Source: UBA1535 sp964371035
GTDB lineage: Bacteria > Bacillota > Clostridia > Tissierellales > Sedimentibacteraceae
DNA: 64,000 nucleotides
Assembly: GCA_964371035.1 (NCBI GenBank)
Contig: CAYJLG010000014.1
Span: 1 to 64,000 of the forward strand
Direction: 5' to 3'
The notes beneath the pieces are model-generated. The model did not search any database. It saw nothing but the letters and a program-made list of their open reading frames with translations, and had not been told where the DNA came from. This document shows positions 33,878-41,992 of the stretch, piece after piece. Positions within the stretch are counted from its first letter, which is position 1. Each line of letters starts with the position of its first letter. The position numbers were made by a program, and so were the translations under genes.

Positions 33878-35884
33878 TCATAAATTTTTACTAAGTTTTT
33901 TGATTTCATCTCTGAGTTCCGCGGCTTTTTCAAATTCTAAGTTTTCAGCAGCTTCAAACATTTGTTTTTCTAATTCTATCAAGTGCTGTCGTAGTTCATC
34001 TATCGTATTGAAGCTATCAAACATATCTTTAGACTTAGCGCCTCGCTTGCCTTTAGATGATTTATATCCACCTTGAGCCTCTGCAACTGAAGTTGCTTCA
34101 ATAATATCACGAACGCCTTTTTTGACTGATTTTGGTTCAATGCCGTACGTTTCATTGTAATCATTTTGAATTTTACGTCTTCTTTCAGTTTCTTTGATCG
34201 CTCTATCCATTGATCCAGTAATTTTATCGGCATACATTATAACTTTCCCGTCTACGTTTCTTGCTGCTCTACCAATCGTCTGTATCATGGAAGTTTCCGA
34301 ACGCAAAAATCCTTCTTTGTCTGCATCGAGTATTGCAACTAATGAAACTTCTGGCAAGTCAAGTCCTTCTCTTAGTAAATTTATTCCGATTAGCACATCA
34401 AATTTTCCAACTCTCAAATCCCTAATTATTTCCATTCTTTCAAGTGTATCTACATCTGAGTGCAAATATCGAACTTTTATACCCGCATTTTTAAAATAGA
34501 AGGTCAAATCTTCTGCCATTTTTTTAGTAAGTGTAGTCACAAGTACCCTTTGTTCTCTCGCTACTACTTCACGTATTTCTTTCATCAAATCATCTATCTG
34601 ATTTTCCACTGGTCTAACAAATATCGGTGGATCTATTAATCCAGTAGGTCTGATTATCTGTTCTGCTGTATTTTCTCCAAACTCTTTTTCGTATGGGCCA
34701 GGTGTAGCGCTAACAAAGACGACCTGATTTATTATTTTTTCAAATTCTTCGAACCTAAGTGGTCTATTATCTAACGCAGATGGCAATCTGAAGCCATAGT
34801 CTACAAGAGTTTGCTTTCTAGCTCTATCTCCATTATACATACCCCTAACTTGAGGCACACTAACATGTGATTCATCAATAAACATTAAAAAATCTTTTGG
34901 CAAATAATCTATCAACGTAAATGGCCTTGTGCCTGCCGTCAGATTGTTTATGTGCCTTGAATAATTTTCAATTCCGTTGCAATATCCCATTTCTTCTAGC
35001 ATTTCTATGTCATATTTAGTTCTTTGCTCAATTCGCTGTGCTTCTAATAATTTATTTTCGCTTTCGAATTGTTTTAATCTTTCCTCTAATTCTTCTTTTA
35101 TACCGACTACTGCTCTTTTGATGTTTTCTTCTGTAGTAGCATAGTGTGATGCAGGAAAAATAGATATATGATTTCTTCTCGCTAAAACTTTGCCCGTGAC
35201 TGTCTCGATTTCTGTTATTCGCTCTATTTCGTCACCAAAAAATTCTATTCTAACTGCGCTTTCAGATGAAGATGCGGGAAAAATTTCCAAAACATCTCCT
35301 CTTACTCTAAAATTACCTCTTGTGAAGCTAATGTCATTTCTTTTGTACTGTATCTCTATTAGTTTTTGAATTACTTCATCTCTATCTTTTTCCATACCCG
35401 GTCTTAGTGAAATCACCAAATTTTCGTAATCTACAGGACTTCCTAATCCATATATACAAGATACACTGGCTACTATTATTACATCATTTCTTTCGAACAA
35501 TGAGGCAGTAGCCGAATGTCGCAATTTGTCTATTTCATCATTTATTGCTGCATCTTTTTCTATGTATGTATCACTTCCAGGCACATAGGCTTCTGGTTGA
35601 TAATAATCGTAATACGATACGAAATATTCTACTGCATTATCAGGAAAAAACTCCTTGAACTCAGAGCATAATTGTGCAGCCAAAGTTTTATTATGAGCAA
35701 GCACTAATGTTGGTTTTTGCACTTTTTCTATAATATTTGCCATAGTAAAAGTTTTACCCGAACCTGTCACTCCTAATAGAGTTTGATATTTTAATTTATC
35801 GTCTATACCTTTTACAAGATTTTCAATCGCTTGTGGTTGATCTCCTGTAGGTTTATACTCCGAATTAATTTTGAATTTATTCAA
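33878..35884 (-). CDS. uvrB: Excinuclease ABC subunit B
   Basis: UvrB is the damage-verifying helicase-like subunit that receives DNA from UvrA. The 668 residues are normal. It opens with KINSEYKPTGDQPQAI and has Walker A GVTGSGKT near residue 39, the beta-hairpin YYDYYQPEAYVPGSDTYIEK, the DEAH-type IDESH, helicase motif VI TIGRAARNVDGK, and a C-terminal UVR motif (LEKQMFEAAENLEFEKAAEL). uvrA follows on the same strand. Its promoter overlaps one copy of the 30-base direct repeat that flanks repeat copy 3, and a LexA-like dyad lies just after the -10. Confidence 0.97.
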   Translation of the reverse strand: MNKFKINSEYKPTGDQPQAIENLVKGIDDKLKYQTLLGVTGSGKTFTMANIIEKVQKPTLVLAHNKTLAAQLCSEFKEFFPDNAVEYFVSYYDYYQPEAYVPGSDTYIEKDAAINDEIDKLRHSATASLFERNDVIIVASVSCIYGLGSPVDYENLVISLRPGMEKDRDEVIQKLIEIQYKRNDISFTRGNFRVRGDVLEIFPASSSESAVRIEFFGDEIERITEIETVTGKVLARRNHISIFPASHYATTEENIKRAVVGIKEELEERLKQFESENKLLEAQRIEQRTKYDIEMLEEMGYCNGIENYSRHINNLTAGTRPFTLIDYLPKDFLMFIDESHVSVPQVRGMYNGDRARKQTLVDYGFRLPSALDNRPLRFEEFEKIINQVVFVSATPGPYEKEFGENTAEQIIRPTGLIDPPIFVRPVENQIDDLMKEIREVVAREQRVLVTTLTKKMAEDLTFYFKNAGIKVRYLHSDVDTLERMEIIRDLRVGKFDVLIGINLLREGLDLPEVSLVAILDADKEGFLRSETSMIQTIGRAARNVDGKVIMYADKITGSMDRAIKETERRRKIQNDYNETYGIEPKSVKKGVRDIIEATSVAEAQGGYKSSKGKRGAKSKDMFDSFNTIDELRQHLIELEKQMFEAAENLEFEKAAELRDEIKKLSKNL

Positions 35885-35895
35885 TTTCCCACCTC

Positions 35896-35909
35896 AAAAC
35901 ATTTGTTCG
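35896..35909 (-). promoter_or_regulatory. Candidate LexA (SOS) box of uvrBA
   Basis: The minus strand reads CGAACAAATGTTTT, close to the Gram-positive LexA consensus CGAACnnnnGTTCG (last two bases differ). It lies between the uvrB -10 hexamer and start codon, where repressor would block initiation. SOS control of uvrBA is usual in Bacillota. Confidence 0.5.
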
Positions 35910-35913
35910 CTTA

Positions 35914-35942
35914 ATTATAATCCATTAGTAGAAATTTTTCAA
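35914..35942 (-). promoter_or_regulatory. Sigma-A promoter of uvrB
   Basis: On the minus strand TTGAAA (35937-35942) and TATAAT (35914-35919) are exactly 17 bases apart. The -35 and the whole spacer fall in the direct repeat at 35920-35949; the -10 does not, and the second repeat copy at 36305 has no -10. Confidence 0.78.
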
Positions 35943-35949
35943 GGAATAA
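35920..35949 (+). repeat. 30-bp direct repeat, left copy, flanking repeat copy 3
   Basis: Thirty bases beginning ATCCATTAGTAG and ending CAAGGAATAA recur at 36305-36334 with one difference (T to A). The two copies immediately bracket modular repeat copy 3. Confidence 0.85.
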
Positions 35950-36304
35950 ATTTCTTTCATCTGCGGATTACAACGTTTCCAAAGGAAAAAAATAAAATAT
36001 GTCGCTGGTACTCCAATTGGGAAGTTGTATGACGCAGAAGAGAACATCAAATCTTTTTGCTCGTTAAACTCACAAAGATTTGGTTCTCCATGCATGTGAC
36101 CTACCGCCATTTTCATTTAGAAAATGGGGTTAGGGCATGAGTTAGTTTTATTCGCAAAGTCATAACGCAGTATATTTTTGGGGCTAAGCCAAAGATGACT
36201 AAAACGCTCATAAAACTATCACACAACTTAATCCAATCTCCATAAGGCTTCCATATTTTATTACTTTTTCCTTATTTACTCCAGAAATCGACTGTGAGTA
36301 GTAC
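35950..36304 (-). repeat. Dispersed modular repeat, copy 3 (355 bp, A-B-C-A' form, inverted)
   Basis: Read on the minus strand, this element starts GTACTACTCACAGTCGATTTC and contains all modules of the family: left end A, B (AGTCAT...ATGACT with GCGAATAAAACT), C (about 36029-36142 in plus coordinates, holding two hairpins including CCATTTTC/GAAAATGG) and right end A'. The A' end is more diverged than in copies 1 and 4. It lies between the divergent uvrB and metK promoters, bracketed by the 30-bp direct repeat. Its length is within a base of copy 2. Confidence 0.85.
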
Positions 36305-36334
36305 ATCCATTAGTAGAAATTTATCAAGGAATAA
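36305..36334 (+). repeat. 30-bp direct repeat, right copy
   Basis: This matches 35920-35949 at 29 of 30 positions and directly follows the end of repeat copy 3. It lies 17 bases before the metK -35 box. Confidence 0.85.
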
Positions 36335-36351
36335 CTTTGTAAATTTTCATA

Positions 36352-36380
36352 TTGACAAATGTTTTTACTTATGATAGCAT
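36352..36380 (+). promoter_or_regulatory. Sigma-A promoter of the metK leader
   Basis: TTGACA (36352-36357) and TAGCAT (36375-36380) are 17 bases apart, about a dozen bases before the riboswitch. Confidence 0.72.
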
Positions 36381-36392
36381 TTGTGTATCAAC

Positions 36393-36482
36393 CTTATCAA
36401 GAGCGGTGGAGGGATTAGGCCCTATGAAACCCGGCAGCCTGTTAATTCAAGGTGCTAAATCCTACGTTAATCGAGAGATGAG
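36393..36482 (+). ncRNA. SAM-I (S-box) riboswitch aptamer
   Basis: The leader of metK shows the S-box core: P1 strand CTTATC (36393-36398) pairing with GATGAG (36477-36482), then AAGAGCGGTGGAGGGA, GGCCCTATGAAACCCGGCAG and AAGGTGCTAAATCC in order. SAM binding stabilises P1 and favours the terminator downstream, shutting off SAM synthetase when SAM is plentiful. Confidence 0.93.
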
Positions 36483-36503
36483 GAGAAAAATAGCTATTTA
36501 CAG

Positions 36504-36536
36504 ATATCTTTCTCTTCACGAGGAAGATATTTTTTT
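36504..36536 (+). terminator. Riboswitch expression-platform terminator
   Basis: ATATCTTTCTC (36504-36514) pairs with GAGGAAGATAT (36520-36530) over 11 pairs with one G-U, followed by seven T. It lies between the SAM-I aptamer and the metK start. Confidence 0.9.
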
Positions 36537-36559
36537 ATTGTGAATTAGGAGGAATTTTT

Positions 36560-37738
36560 ATGAAAAAAATGTTTTTTACGTCTGAATCAGTGACAGAAGG
36601 TCACCCAGATAAACTTTGCGATCAAATATCTGATGGTATTTTAGATGCAATTTTAGCAAAAGATCCTATGGGGCGAGTTGCTTGTGAAACTACTGCAACT
36701 ACTGGTATGGTTTTAGTAGCAGGAGAAATCTCGACACAATGCTATATCGATATACCAAAGTTAGTAAGAGAAATAGTTGGAGAAATAGGATATACTCGAG
36801 CAAAGTATGGTTTTGACAACTCTACTTGCGCTGTATTGTCATCTATAGACGAACAATCATCTGATATTGCTATGGGTGTTGATGCGGCTATTGAATTTAA
36901 AGCTGATAAAACTGATGATAGAGATACTACAGGAGCTGGAGATCAAGGCATGATGTTTGGTTTTGCTTGTAATGAAACTGAAGAATTTATGCCTATGCCA
37001 ATATCATTGGCACATAAACTTGCTAGAAAGTTGTCTGAAGTTAGAAAAAATGGAACTTTGACATACTTAAGACCTGATGGAAAGACACAAGTTACTGTAG
37101 AATACCATGGAAACACGCCTGTAAGAATAGATGCTGTAGTTATATCTACGCAACATGACGAAGAAGTCACTGTAGAAACAATAGCAAGAGATTTGAAAGA
37201 ACATGTAATCAATGCTATCATACCTGCAAATCTTTTAGATGAAAATACTAAATATTTTATCAACCCTACAGGTAGATTTGTTATTGGTGGTCCGCAAGGA
37301 GATACAGGGCTTACAGGAAGAAAGATTATAGTTGATACTTATGGCGGATATTCAAGACATGGTGGCGGAGCTTTTTCAGGTAAAGATCCTACAAAAGTTG
37401 ACCGTTCAGGAGCTTATGCTGCTAGACATATAGCTAAAAACATAGTGGCAGCAGGACTTGCAGATAAGTGCGAAGTACAACTGGCATACGCAATAGGTGT
37501 TGCAAAACCAGTTTCTGTAATGGTAGATACCTTCGGCACAAATAAAATTGCTGAAGAAACTATAGAAAAAGCAGTAGTCGAGAATTTTGATTTAAGACCT
37601 GCAGCTATTATTGAAGATTTAAATCTTAGACAGCCTATTTATAAACAAGTAGCAGCATATGGACATTTCGGAAGAAATGATTTAGATCTGCCTTGGGAAA
37701 AATTGAATAAAGTCGAGGCATTGAAAAAATATTTGTAA
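36560..37738 (+). CDS. metK: S-adenosylmethionine synthetase
   Basis: This 392-residue enzyme makes SAM from methionine and ATP. Signatures are TSESVTEGHPDKLCDQISD at the N-terminus with the catalytic His, GAGDQGMMFGFA (near residue 115), the glycine-rich GGPQGDTGLTGRKI and GGGAFSGKDPTKVDRS. The length is normal. The ATG follows TTAGGAGGAATTTTT. It is controlled by the SAM-I riboswitch and is monocistronic, followed by a 216-base AT-rich gap and repeat copy 4. Confidence 0.98.
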   Translation: MKKMFFTSESVTEGHPDKLCDQISDGILDAILAKDPMGRVACETTATTGMVLVAGEISTQCYIDIPKLVREIVGEIGYTRAKYGFDNSTCAVLSSIDEQSSDIAMGVDAAIEFKADKTDDRDTTGAGDQGMMFGFACNETEEFMPMPISLAHKLARKLSEVRKNGTLTYLRPDGKTQVTVEYHGNTPVRIDAVVISTQHDEEVTVETIARDLKEHVINAIIPANLLDENTKYFINPTGRFVIGGPQGDTGLTGRKIIVDTYGGYSRHGGGAFSGKDPTKVDRSGAYAARHIAKNIVAAGLADKCEVQLAYAIGVAKPVSVMVDTFGTNKIAEETIEKAVVENFDLRPAAIIEDLNLRQPIYKQVAAYGHFGRNDLDLPWEKLNKVEALKKYL

Positions 37739-37954
37739 TCTAACTTTTTAGCTATTACAACTAATAATAGTGGCGTTCCTGTAATTTATAAATTAATTTA
37801 AATTTAATTTTATAATACAGTGATTCGCCTCTATTTTTTATGTCTAGTAAGAAAAATCTGCTAAGATTGATGAAAATTTAATTTTGATGTTTTTTACTTA
37901 ATAATATGCAAAATGAAAAATTTGTAGTATAATCAAGACATAATCAAACACATA
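37739..37954 (+). other. AT-rich intergenic stretch after metK
   Basis: No gene or strong terminator is seen. A possible promoter (TATGCA at 37905-37910, TATAAT at 37928-37933, 17 apart) would place repeat copy 4 in the 5' untranslated region of the M23 lipoprotein gene. Confidence 0.4.
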
Positions 37955-38201
37955 TTTCCTACTCACAGCCGATTTCTGGAGTAAATAAGGAAAAAGTAAT
38001 GAAATATGGAAGCCTTATGGAGATTGGATTAAGTTGTGTGCAGTTTTGTGAGCGTTATAGTCATCTTGTGGCTTAGCCCCAAAATATACTGTGTTATGAC
38101 TTTGCGAATAAAACTGCACTTGCAACTTCCCAATCGGAGTACCAGCGACAGATTTTATTATTTTTTCCTTTGGCATACATATGTTAACTGTGAATAGTAA
38201 C
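37955..38201 (+). repeat. Dispersed modular repeat, copy 4 (247 bp, A-B-A' form)
   Basis: This is nearly collinear with copy 1 and the same length. The left end is TTTCCTACTCACAGC; the right end ACTGTGAATAGTAAC matches copy 1 at 14 of 15 bases. Internal blocks GGAAGCCTTATGGAGATTGG, AGTCATCTT.TGGCTTAGCCC, GTTATGACTTTGCGAATAAA and CAACTTCCCAAT are all shared. No target duplication is evident. Unlike the other three copies it lies between two genes on the same strand (metK and the M23 gene). Confidence 0.85.
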
Positions 38202-38263
38202 ACAATTTTTTGAAAGGAAAGCATATCAACATTATTGTTTAGGTATGCTAAGGTATAGCAACT

Positions 38264-39868
38264 ATGAAAAACAAACTATTTGTTTTATCTATTGTGTTAA
38301 CAACTTTTATTTTTTCGGCGTGTTCACTGTTTGAAGCTGAAATTATTGATGCTGAACTTAAAAATCGTCATACAGATGAAGTATCTTATATCTCTTTTGA
38401 TGATGAGCTTATCAGTTTGATACTTGAAGCCTCAGAAGCGAGGGTTGAAATTCCTAGCGATTCTAACATGGATTTAGACTATGTTTTTACAGTTAACAGG
38501 GATGATTCTACAAAAGAACACTATAATTTATATTTTGACACTAGAAATAGAAAAACATATTTGGGTATAGATGATTCTTCTACGATATATGAAGTACCTA
38601 ATGAAATATCAGAATCCATGTTTGCAAAAGAAGTTTTTGCGGATGCATTTATACACGATACTCTCCCTGATAAAAAAATCAGTATCAATGGAGCAACAAC
38701 AGAAGTTTTAGGTGTATATGACTGGAGCTATAAAAACGATGAAACTATCACATTTTCCCGTTCTTTGGATGTAACAGGAAAAAATTTGGTCATAAACGCA
38801 AAGGGAACGTTAGATGATTTAGGTGAAACGATTATTAGCATTGAAGATTCTCTTGTAGTAGATTTTTCTGAAGCACCCGATGAGCAATTATTCAAATTGT
38901 TTGAAAATAATGAAGTCATTTTTATTGGAAATACACTAGATGAACTAATACTACAAATTGAACATGAAGGAATTTATTACGCAGAAATAGTCTCTAATTG
39001 GAATGAATCTGACGATATTCAATATTATGGAAGTTGTAGCATTCCTTTCGAAATTGATGTTGATATGCCGACCGATATTGAAATACTTTCAGGCATAAAT
39101 TATCAAGGAGATGTAATAGCTGTTGCAATACGAAACTCAGAGGAAGGTGAAACTTTCAATTTGACTAGCAGCACTCAATCTGAAGAAATCCAAATATATG
39201 AAGACGATGATGAATATGTAGCTTTTATTCCAATTTCGTATTGGACTAATGAAGGTGCCTATGAACTTACTTTGACTGTAAATAAAGATTTAGATAGCGA
39301 ATATATCGTAACTAAACCTATTATTATAAATTATAAAGAATTCGATGTTCAATATTTAGTTATTTCCGAGGAAATAGTCGAAGAGACAGATACTGCAGAT
39401 GCAAATTATCAATATTCTGTATATGTAAGAGGTGCTAGATCTGAGAGTGTAGATGAAAAACTCTGGGAGGGACCTTTTATACAACCTATCGAAGGTAGAT
39501 TAACTACAGATTTTGGTGAAATAAGATATGTTAATGACGAAATTTCTTCTTCGAGACATGGAGGAATAGATTGGGCTGCTCCTACTGGAACAGAAATCAA
39601 AGCGTCAAATTCAGGCGTTATAGCTCTTGCTGATTATATGACTTTGACTGGAAATACAGTAGTTATTGATCATGGCATGGGAATTTTCACTACTTATTAT
39701 CATCTTCACACTTTAGGCTCAGAGGCTGGTCAAACAGTGGAAAAAGGTGATATAATTGGCACTGTAGGCACCACAGGCTTTTCTACTGGCCCTCACCTTC
39801 ATTTTGCATTCAGCATTTATAATACAAATATGAACCCATATCAAGCTATGGAGAGATGGGATTATTAA
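38264..39868 (+). CDS. Lipoprotein with M23 (LytM/lysostaphin-type) peptidase domain
   Basis: The 534-residue exported lipoprotein has signal peptide residues 1-18 ending in the lipobox FSAC with Cys20 as lipidation site. Residues 20-400 form an acidic extracellular region of unknown fold. From about residue 405 there is an M23 metallopeptidase domain with zinc ligands in SSRHGGIDWAAPTGT (HxxxD) and GPHLHFAF (HxH), plus GNTVVIDHGMGIFTTYYHLH. It would cut peptidoglycan cross-links or, if regulatory, activate other hydrolases. All zinc ligands are intact. It is preceded by repeat copy 4 and followed after 125 bases by nfeD. Confidence 0.9.
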   Translation: MKNKLFVLSIVLTTFIFSACSLFEAEIIDAELKNRHTDEVSYISFDDELISLILEASEARVEIPSDSNMDLDYVFTVNRDDSTKEHYNLYFDTRNRKTYLGIDDSSTIYEVPNEISESMFAKEVFADAFIHDTLPDKKISINGATTEVLGVYDWSYKNDETITFSRSLDVTGKNLVINAKGTLDDLGETIISIEDSLVVDFSEAPDEQLFKLFENNEVIFIGNTLDELILQIEHEGIYYAEIVSNWNESDDIQYYGSCSIPFEIDVDMPTDIEILSGINYQGDVIAVAIRNSEEGETFNLTSSTQSEEIQIYEDDDEYVAFIPISYWTNEGAYELTLTVNKDLDSEYIVTKPIIINYKEFDVQYLVISEEIVEETDTADANYQYSVYVRGARSESVDEKLWEGPFIQPIEGRLTTDFGEIRYVNDEISSSRHGGIDWAAPTGTEIKASNSGVIALADYMTLTGNTVVIDHGMGIFTTYYHLHTLGSEAGQTVEKGDIIGTVGTTGFSTGPHLHFAFSIYNTNMNPYQAMERWDY

Positions 39869-39993
39869 TTAAATTAATAGTTTAAAGTTATCTTAATAAA
39901 TATAAAAAATCTCACTTTATTAGTTAATAATTATAAAATTTTTGTATCTTTTTAAATGATTTTATAGTAAAATATACTTGGAGGTGAATATTA

Positions 39994-40419
39994 ATGGAAT
40001 ATACATGGTTGATTGTGATGGTCGCATGCATCGTCATAGAAGCTTTCACAATGGGATTAACAACAATTTGGTTTGCAGCAGGAGCTTTAATTGTTGCATT
40101 ACTCTCATTGACAGGAATAGGATTGACTGCTCAGATTATAATTTTTCTCTTAATCTCTATTCTTTTACTCATATTTACTAGACCTGTAGCTGTTAAGCAT
40201 TTGAAAATAGGTAAAGAAAAAACAAATTTTGACACTTTGATAGGCGAACAGGCTGTAGTCACGACTTCAATTAACAACTTGAATAATGTTGGTAATGTAA
40301 AGATCAAAGGCTTGATTTGGTCCGCTGAATCAATGGATGGTAGTCAAATAGCAGTTGATGAAGTTGTGTATGTCAAAAAAATTCAAGGTGTTAAATTAAT
40401 TGTAAGTAAAACTTTATAA
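39994..40419 (+). CDS. NfeD-like membrane protein (short form)
   Basis: The 141-residue protein has two or three membrane helices in residues 3-63 and a C-terminal OB-fold domain (LIGEQAVVTTSINNLNNVGN ... VKKIQGVKLIV) typical of NfeD1b. Short NfeD proteins work with an SPFH partner in membrane microdomain organisation, and such a partner is encoded 27 bases downstream. The serine protease domain of long NfeD is absent, as expected. The ATG follows TTGGAGGTGAATATTA. Confidence 0.9.
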   Translation: MEYTWLIVMVACIVIEAFTMGLTTIWFAAGALIVALLSLTGIGLTAQIIIFLLISILLLIFTRPVAVKHLKIGKEKTNFDTLIGEQAVVTTSINNLNNVGNVKIKGLIWSAESMDGSQIAVDEVVYVKKIQGVKLIVSKTL

Positions 40420-40446
40420 TTTTTTAAAAACAAGGAGGAAGAAATT

Positions 40447-41382
40447 ATGGAATATGTAATAATTATTATTTTAGCTGTATTGGCTATAATCGTCGCACTA
40501 AACATTAAAATCGTCCCTCAAGCAAATGCTTTTGTAGTGGAAAGACTTGGAACATACATTGGAACTTGGAGTGTTGGTCTTCATGTTAAAATTCCAATGA
40601 TTGACAAGATATCTAAAAAAGTTTCATTAAAAGAACAAGTTATAGACTTTTTGCCTCAGCCTGTAATAACTAAAGACAATGTAACTATGCAAATTGATAC
40701 AGTTGTTTATTTTCAAATATCAGATCCTAAGTCATACACTTATGGTGTAGATCATCCTTTATCTGCTATTGAAAACTTGACTGCTACAAGCCTTAGAAAT
40801 ATAATAGGTGATCTTGAACTTGATGAAACTCTTACTTCTAGAGAAATAATTAATACTAAAATGAGAAGTGTATTGGATGAAGCTACAGATCCTTGGGGAA
40901 TTAAAATTAACAGAGTTGAACTTAAAAATATCATGCCTCCTTCTGAAATTCAAGATGCTATGGAAAAACAGATGAAAGCAGAGAGAGAGCGTAGAGAATC
41001 TATATTGAGAGCAGAAGGCGAGAAAAAATCTGCAGTACTAGTTGCTGAAGGTAAGAAAGCGTCTATGATACTTGAAGCTGAAGCTGAAAAAACTTCTGCG
41101 ATATTAATAGCAGAAGCTCAGATGGAAGCAGCTATAAAACGTGCGGAGGGTGAAGCGGAAGCTATACTTAAAGTTCGACATGCTGAAGCTGAAGGCTTAA
41201 GAATGTTAAAAGCAGCAGAACCTAGCGAATCAGTCCTCACTTTAAAGAGCTATGAAACTATGGTAAAAGTAGCTGATGGAAAATCTACAAAGATAATTAT
41301 ACCATCTAATTTGCAGAATGTTGCAAATATTGCTACTGCATTTGCTGAAACTATTAAAGAAGATAATATCAATTCAAACTAA
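40447..41382 (+). CDS. SPFH domain protein (stomatin/paraslipin, QmcA-like)
   Basis: The 311-residue membrane-anchored protein has an N-terminal TM (residues 3-20), an SPFH/Band 7 domain (about residues 22-180: PQANAFVVERLGTY, QPVITKDNVTMQIDTVVYF, DPWGIKINRVELKNI), and a long Ala/Glu/Lys heptad region (residues 175-255) that forms a coiled coil for oligomeric ring assembly. It pairs with the NfeD-like protein upstream as a two-gene operon. It is probably a scaffold for membrane domains or membrane-protein quality control. The ATG follows AAGGAGGAAGAAATT. Confidence 0.94.
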   Translation: MEYVIIIILAVLAIIVALNIKIVPQANAFVVERLGTYIGTWSVGLHVKIPMIDKISKKVSLKEQVIDFLPQPVITKDNVTMQIDTVVYFQISDPKSYTYGVDHPLSAIENLTATSLRNIIGDLELDETLTSREIINTKMRSVLDEATDPWGIKINRVELKNIMPPSEIQDAMEKQMKAERERRESILRAEGEKKSAVLVAEGKKASMILEAEAEKTSAILIAEAQMEAAIKRAEGEAEAILKVRHAEAEGLRMLKAAEPSESVLTLKSYETMVKVADGKSTKIIIPSNLQNVANIATAFAETIKEDNINSN

Positions 41383-41548
41383 TATCTTAAACAAAAAATA
41401 ATTTGTCAAAATATGAATAAACATTAAAATAAGGATAGTAGGGTTAATGTATAAAAAAACGATATATTTTTCGCTTTTTCAACAAACAATCCTAATTATC
41501 CTTATTTTTTTGCTAAAAATACAATCTAAAATATTTGGCAAAATTAAA

Positions 41549-41568
41549 GGCGAACATATTTGTTCGCC
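41549..41568 (-). terminator. Terminator of the 53-aa protein gene
   Basis: GGCGAACA (41549-41556) and TGTTCGCC (41561-41568) pair perfectly around a four-base loop. On the minus strand the stem runs into a T-rich stretch, 58 bases past the small gene's stop. Confidence 0.75.
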
Positions 41569-41625
41569 CATAATGTTAATCTGCTGTTGTTCTAATCTCA
41601 ATTATTCTACATACATAAAGTTATA

Positions 41626-41787
41626 TCATTTTTCACTATTTTGACAATTAATACATTTTTGATACGCCTCATAAGGTGTTGATTTAAGCGACTCTGACTT
41701 GTTTTTAAACAGTACATACAATTCAACCGGTCTTATGTGTTTCGGTCTTTCTCCGATACCCTGCCATTTAAGCGTTACGTGTTTCAT
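41626..41787 (-). CDS. Small conserved-looking protein, 53 aa, C-terminal CxxC
   Basis: An ORF starts at ATG 41785-41787 directly after TAGGAGGAAAAAT and ends in TGA, followed by a terminator at 41549-41568. The product starts MKHVTLKWQGIGERPKHIRP and ends AYQKCINCQNSEK, basic with a single CxxC. Ribosome binding site, coding-like composition and own terminator argue that it is real. I do not recognise a family. The CxxC could bind zinc or be redox-active. A 65-codon plus-strand ORF over the same DNA (41447-41644) has no ribosome binding site. Confidence 0.72.
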   Translation of the reverse strand: MKHVTLKWQGIGERPKHIRPVELYVLFKNKSESLKSTPYEAYQKCINCQNSEK

Positions 41788-41992
41788 ATATTTTTCCTCC
41801 TATAAAACATCTTAAACTTAATTAAATTATATCATAAATTCTCTTCAAAGTACACATGAAATTCAATTTATTTTAAAACAAATGTTGAAAAATCAATATT
41901 TATGCAGTTTATTGATAATTGCGAATGAATTCTTATATAGGATCATTGCATTAAAATTCTATATTTGAATATAGTTACATTTTATCTTAACG

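Noticed and set aside
36352..36543. Plus-strand ORF of 63 codons upstream of metK
   Set aside because: It reads through the SAM-I riboswitch and its terminator; the RNA structure explains the sequence.
38015..38224. Minus-strand ORF of 69 codons across repeat copy 4, and a 63-codon ORF at 35925-36116 in copy 3
   Set aside because: The frames are not conserved between repeat copies and have no start signals, so the repeats are judged non-coding.
41447..41644. Plus-strand ORF of 65 codons after the SPFH gene
   Set aside because: It has no ribosome binding site, poor coding composition, and contains the hairpin and 3' end of the better-supported minus-strand 53-aa gene.
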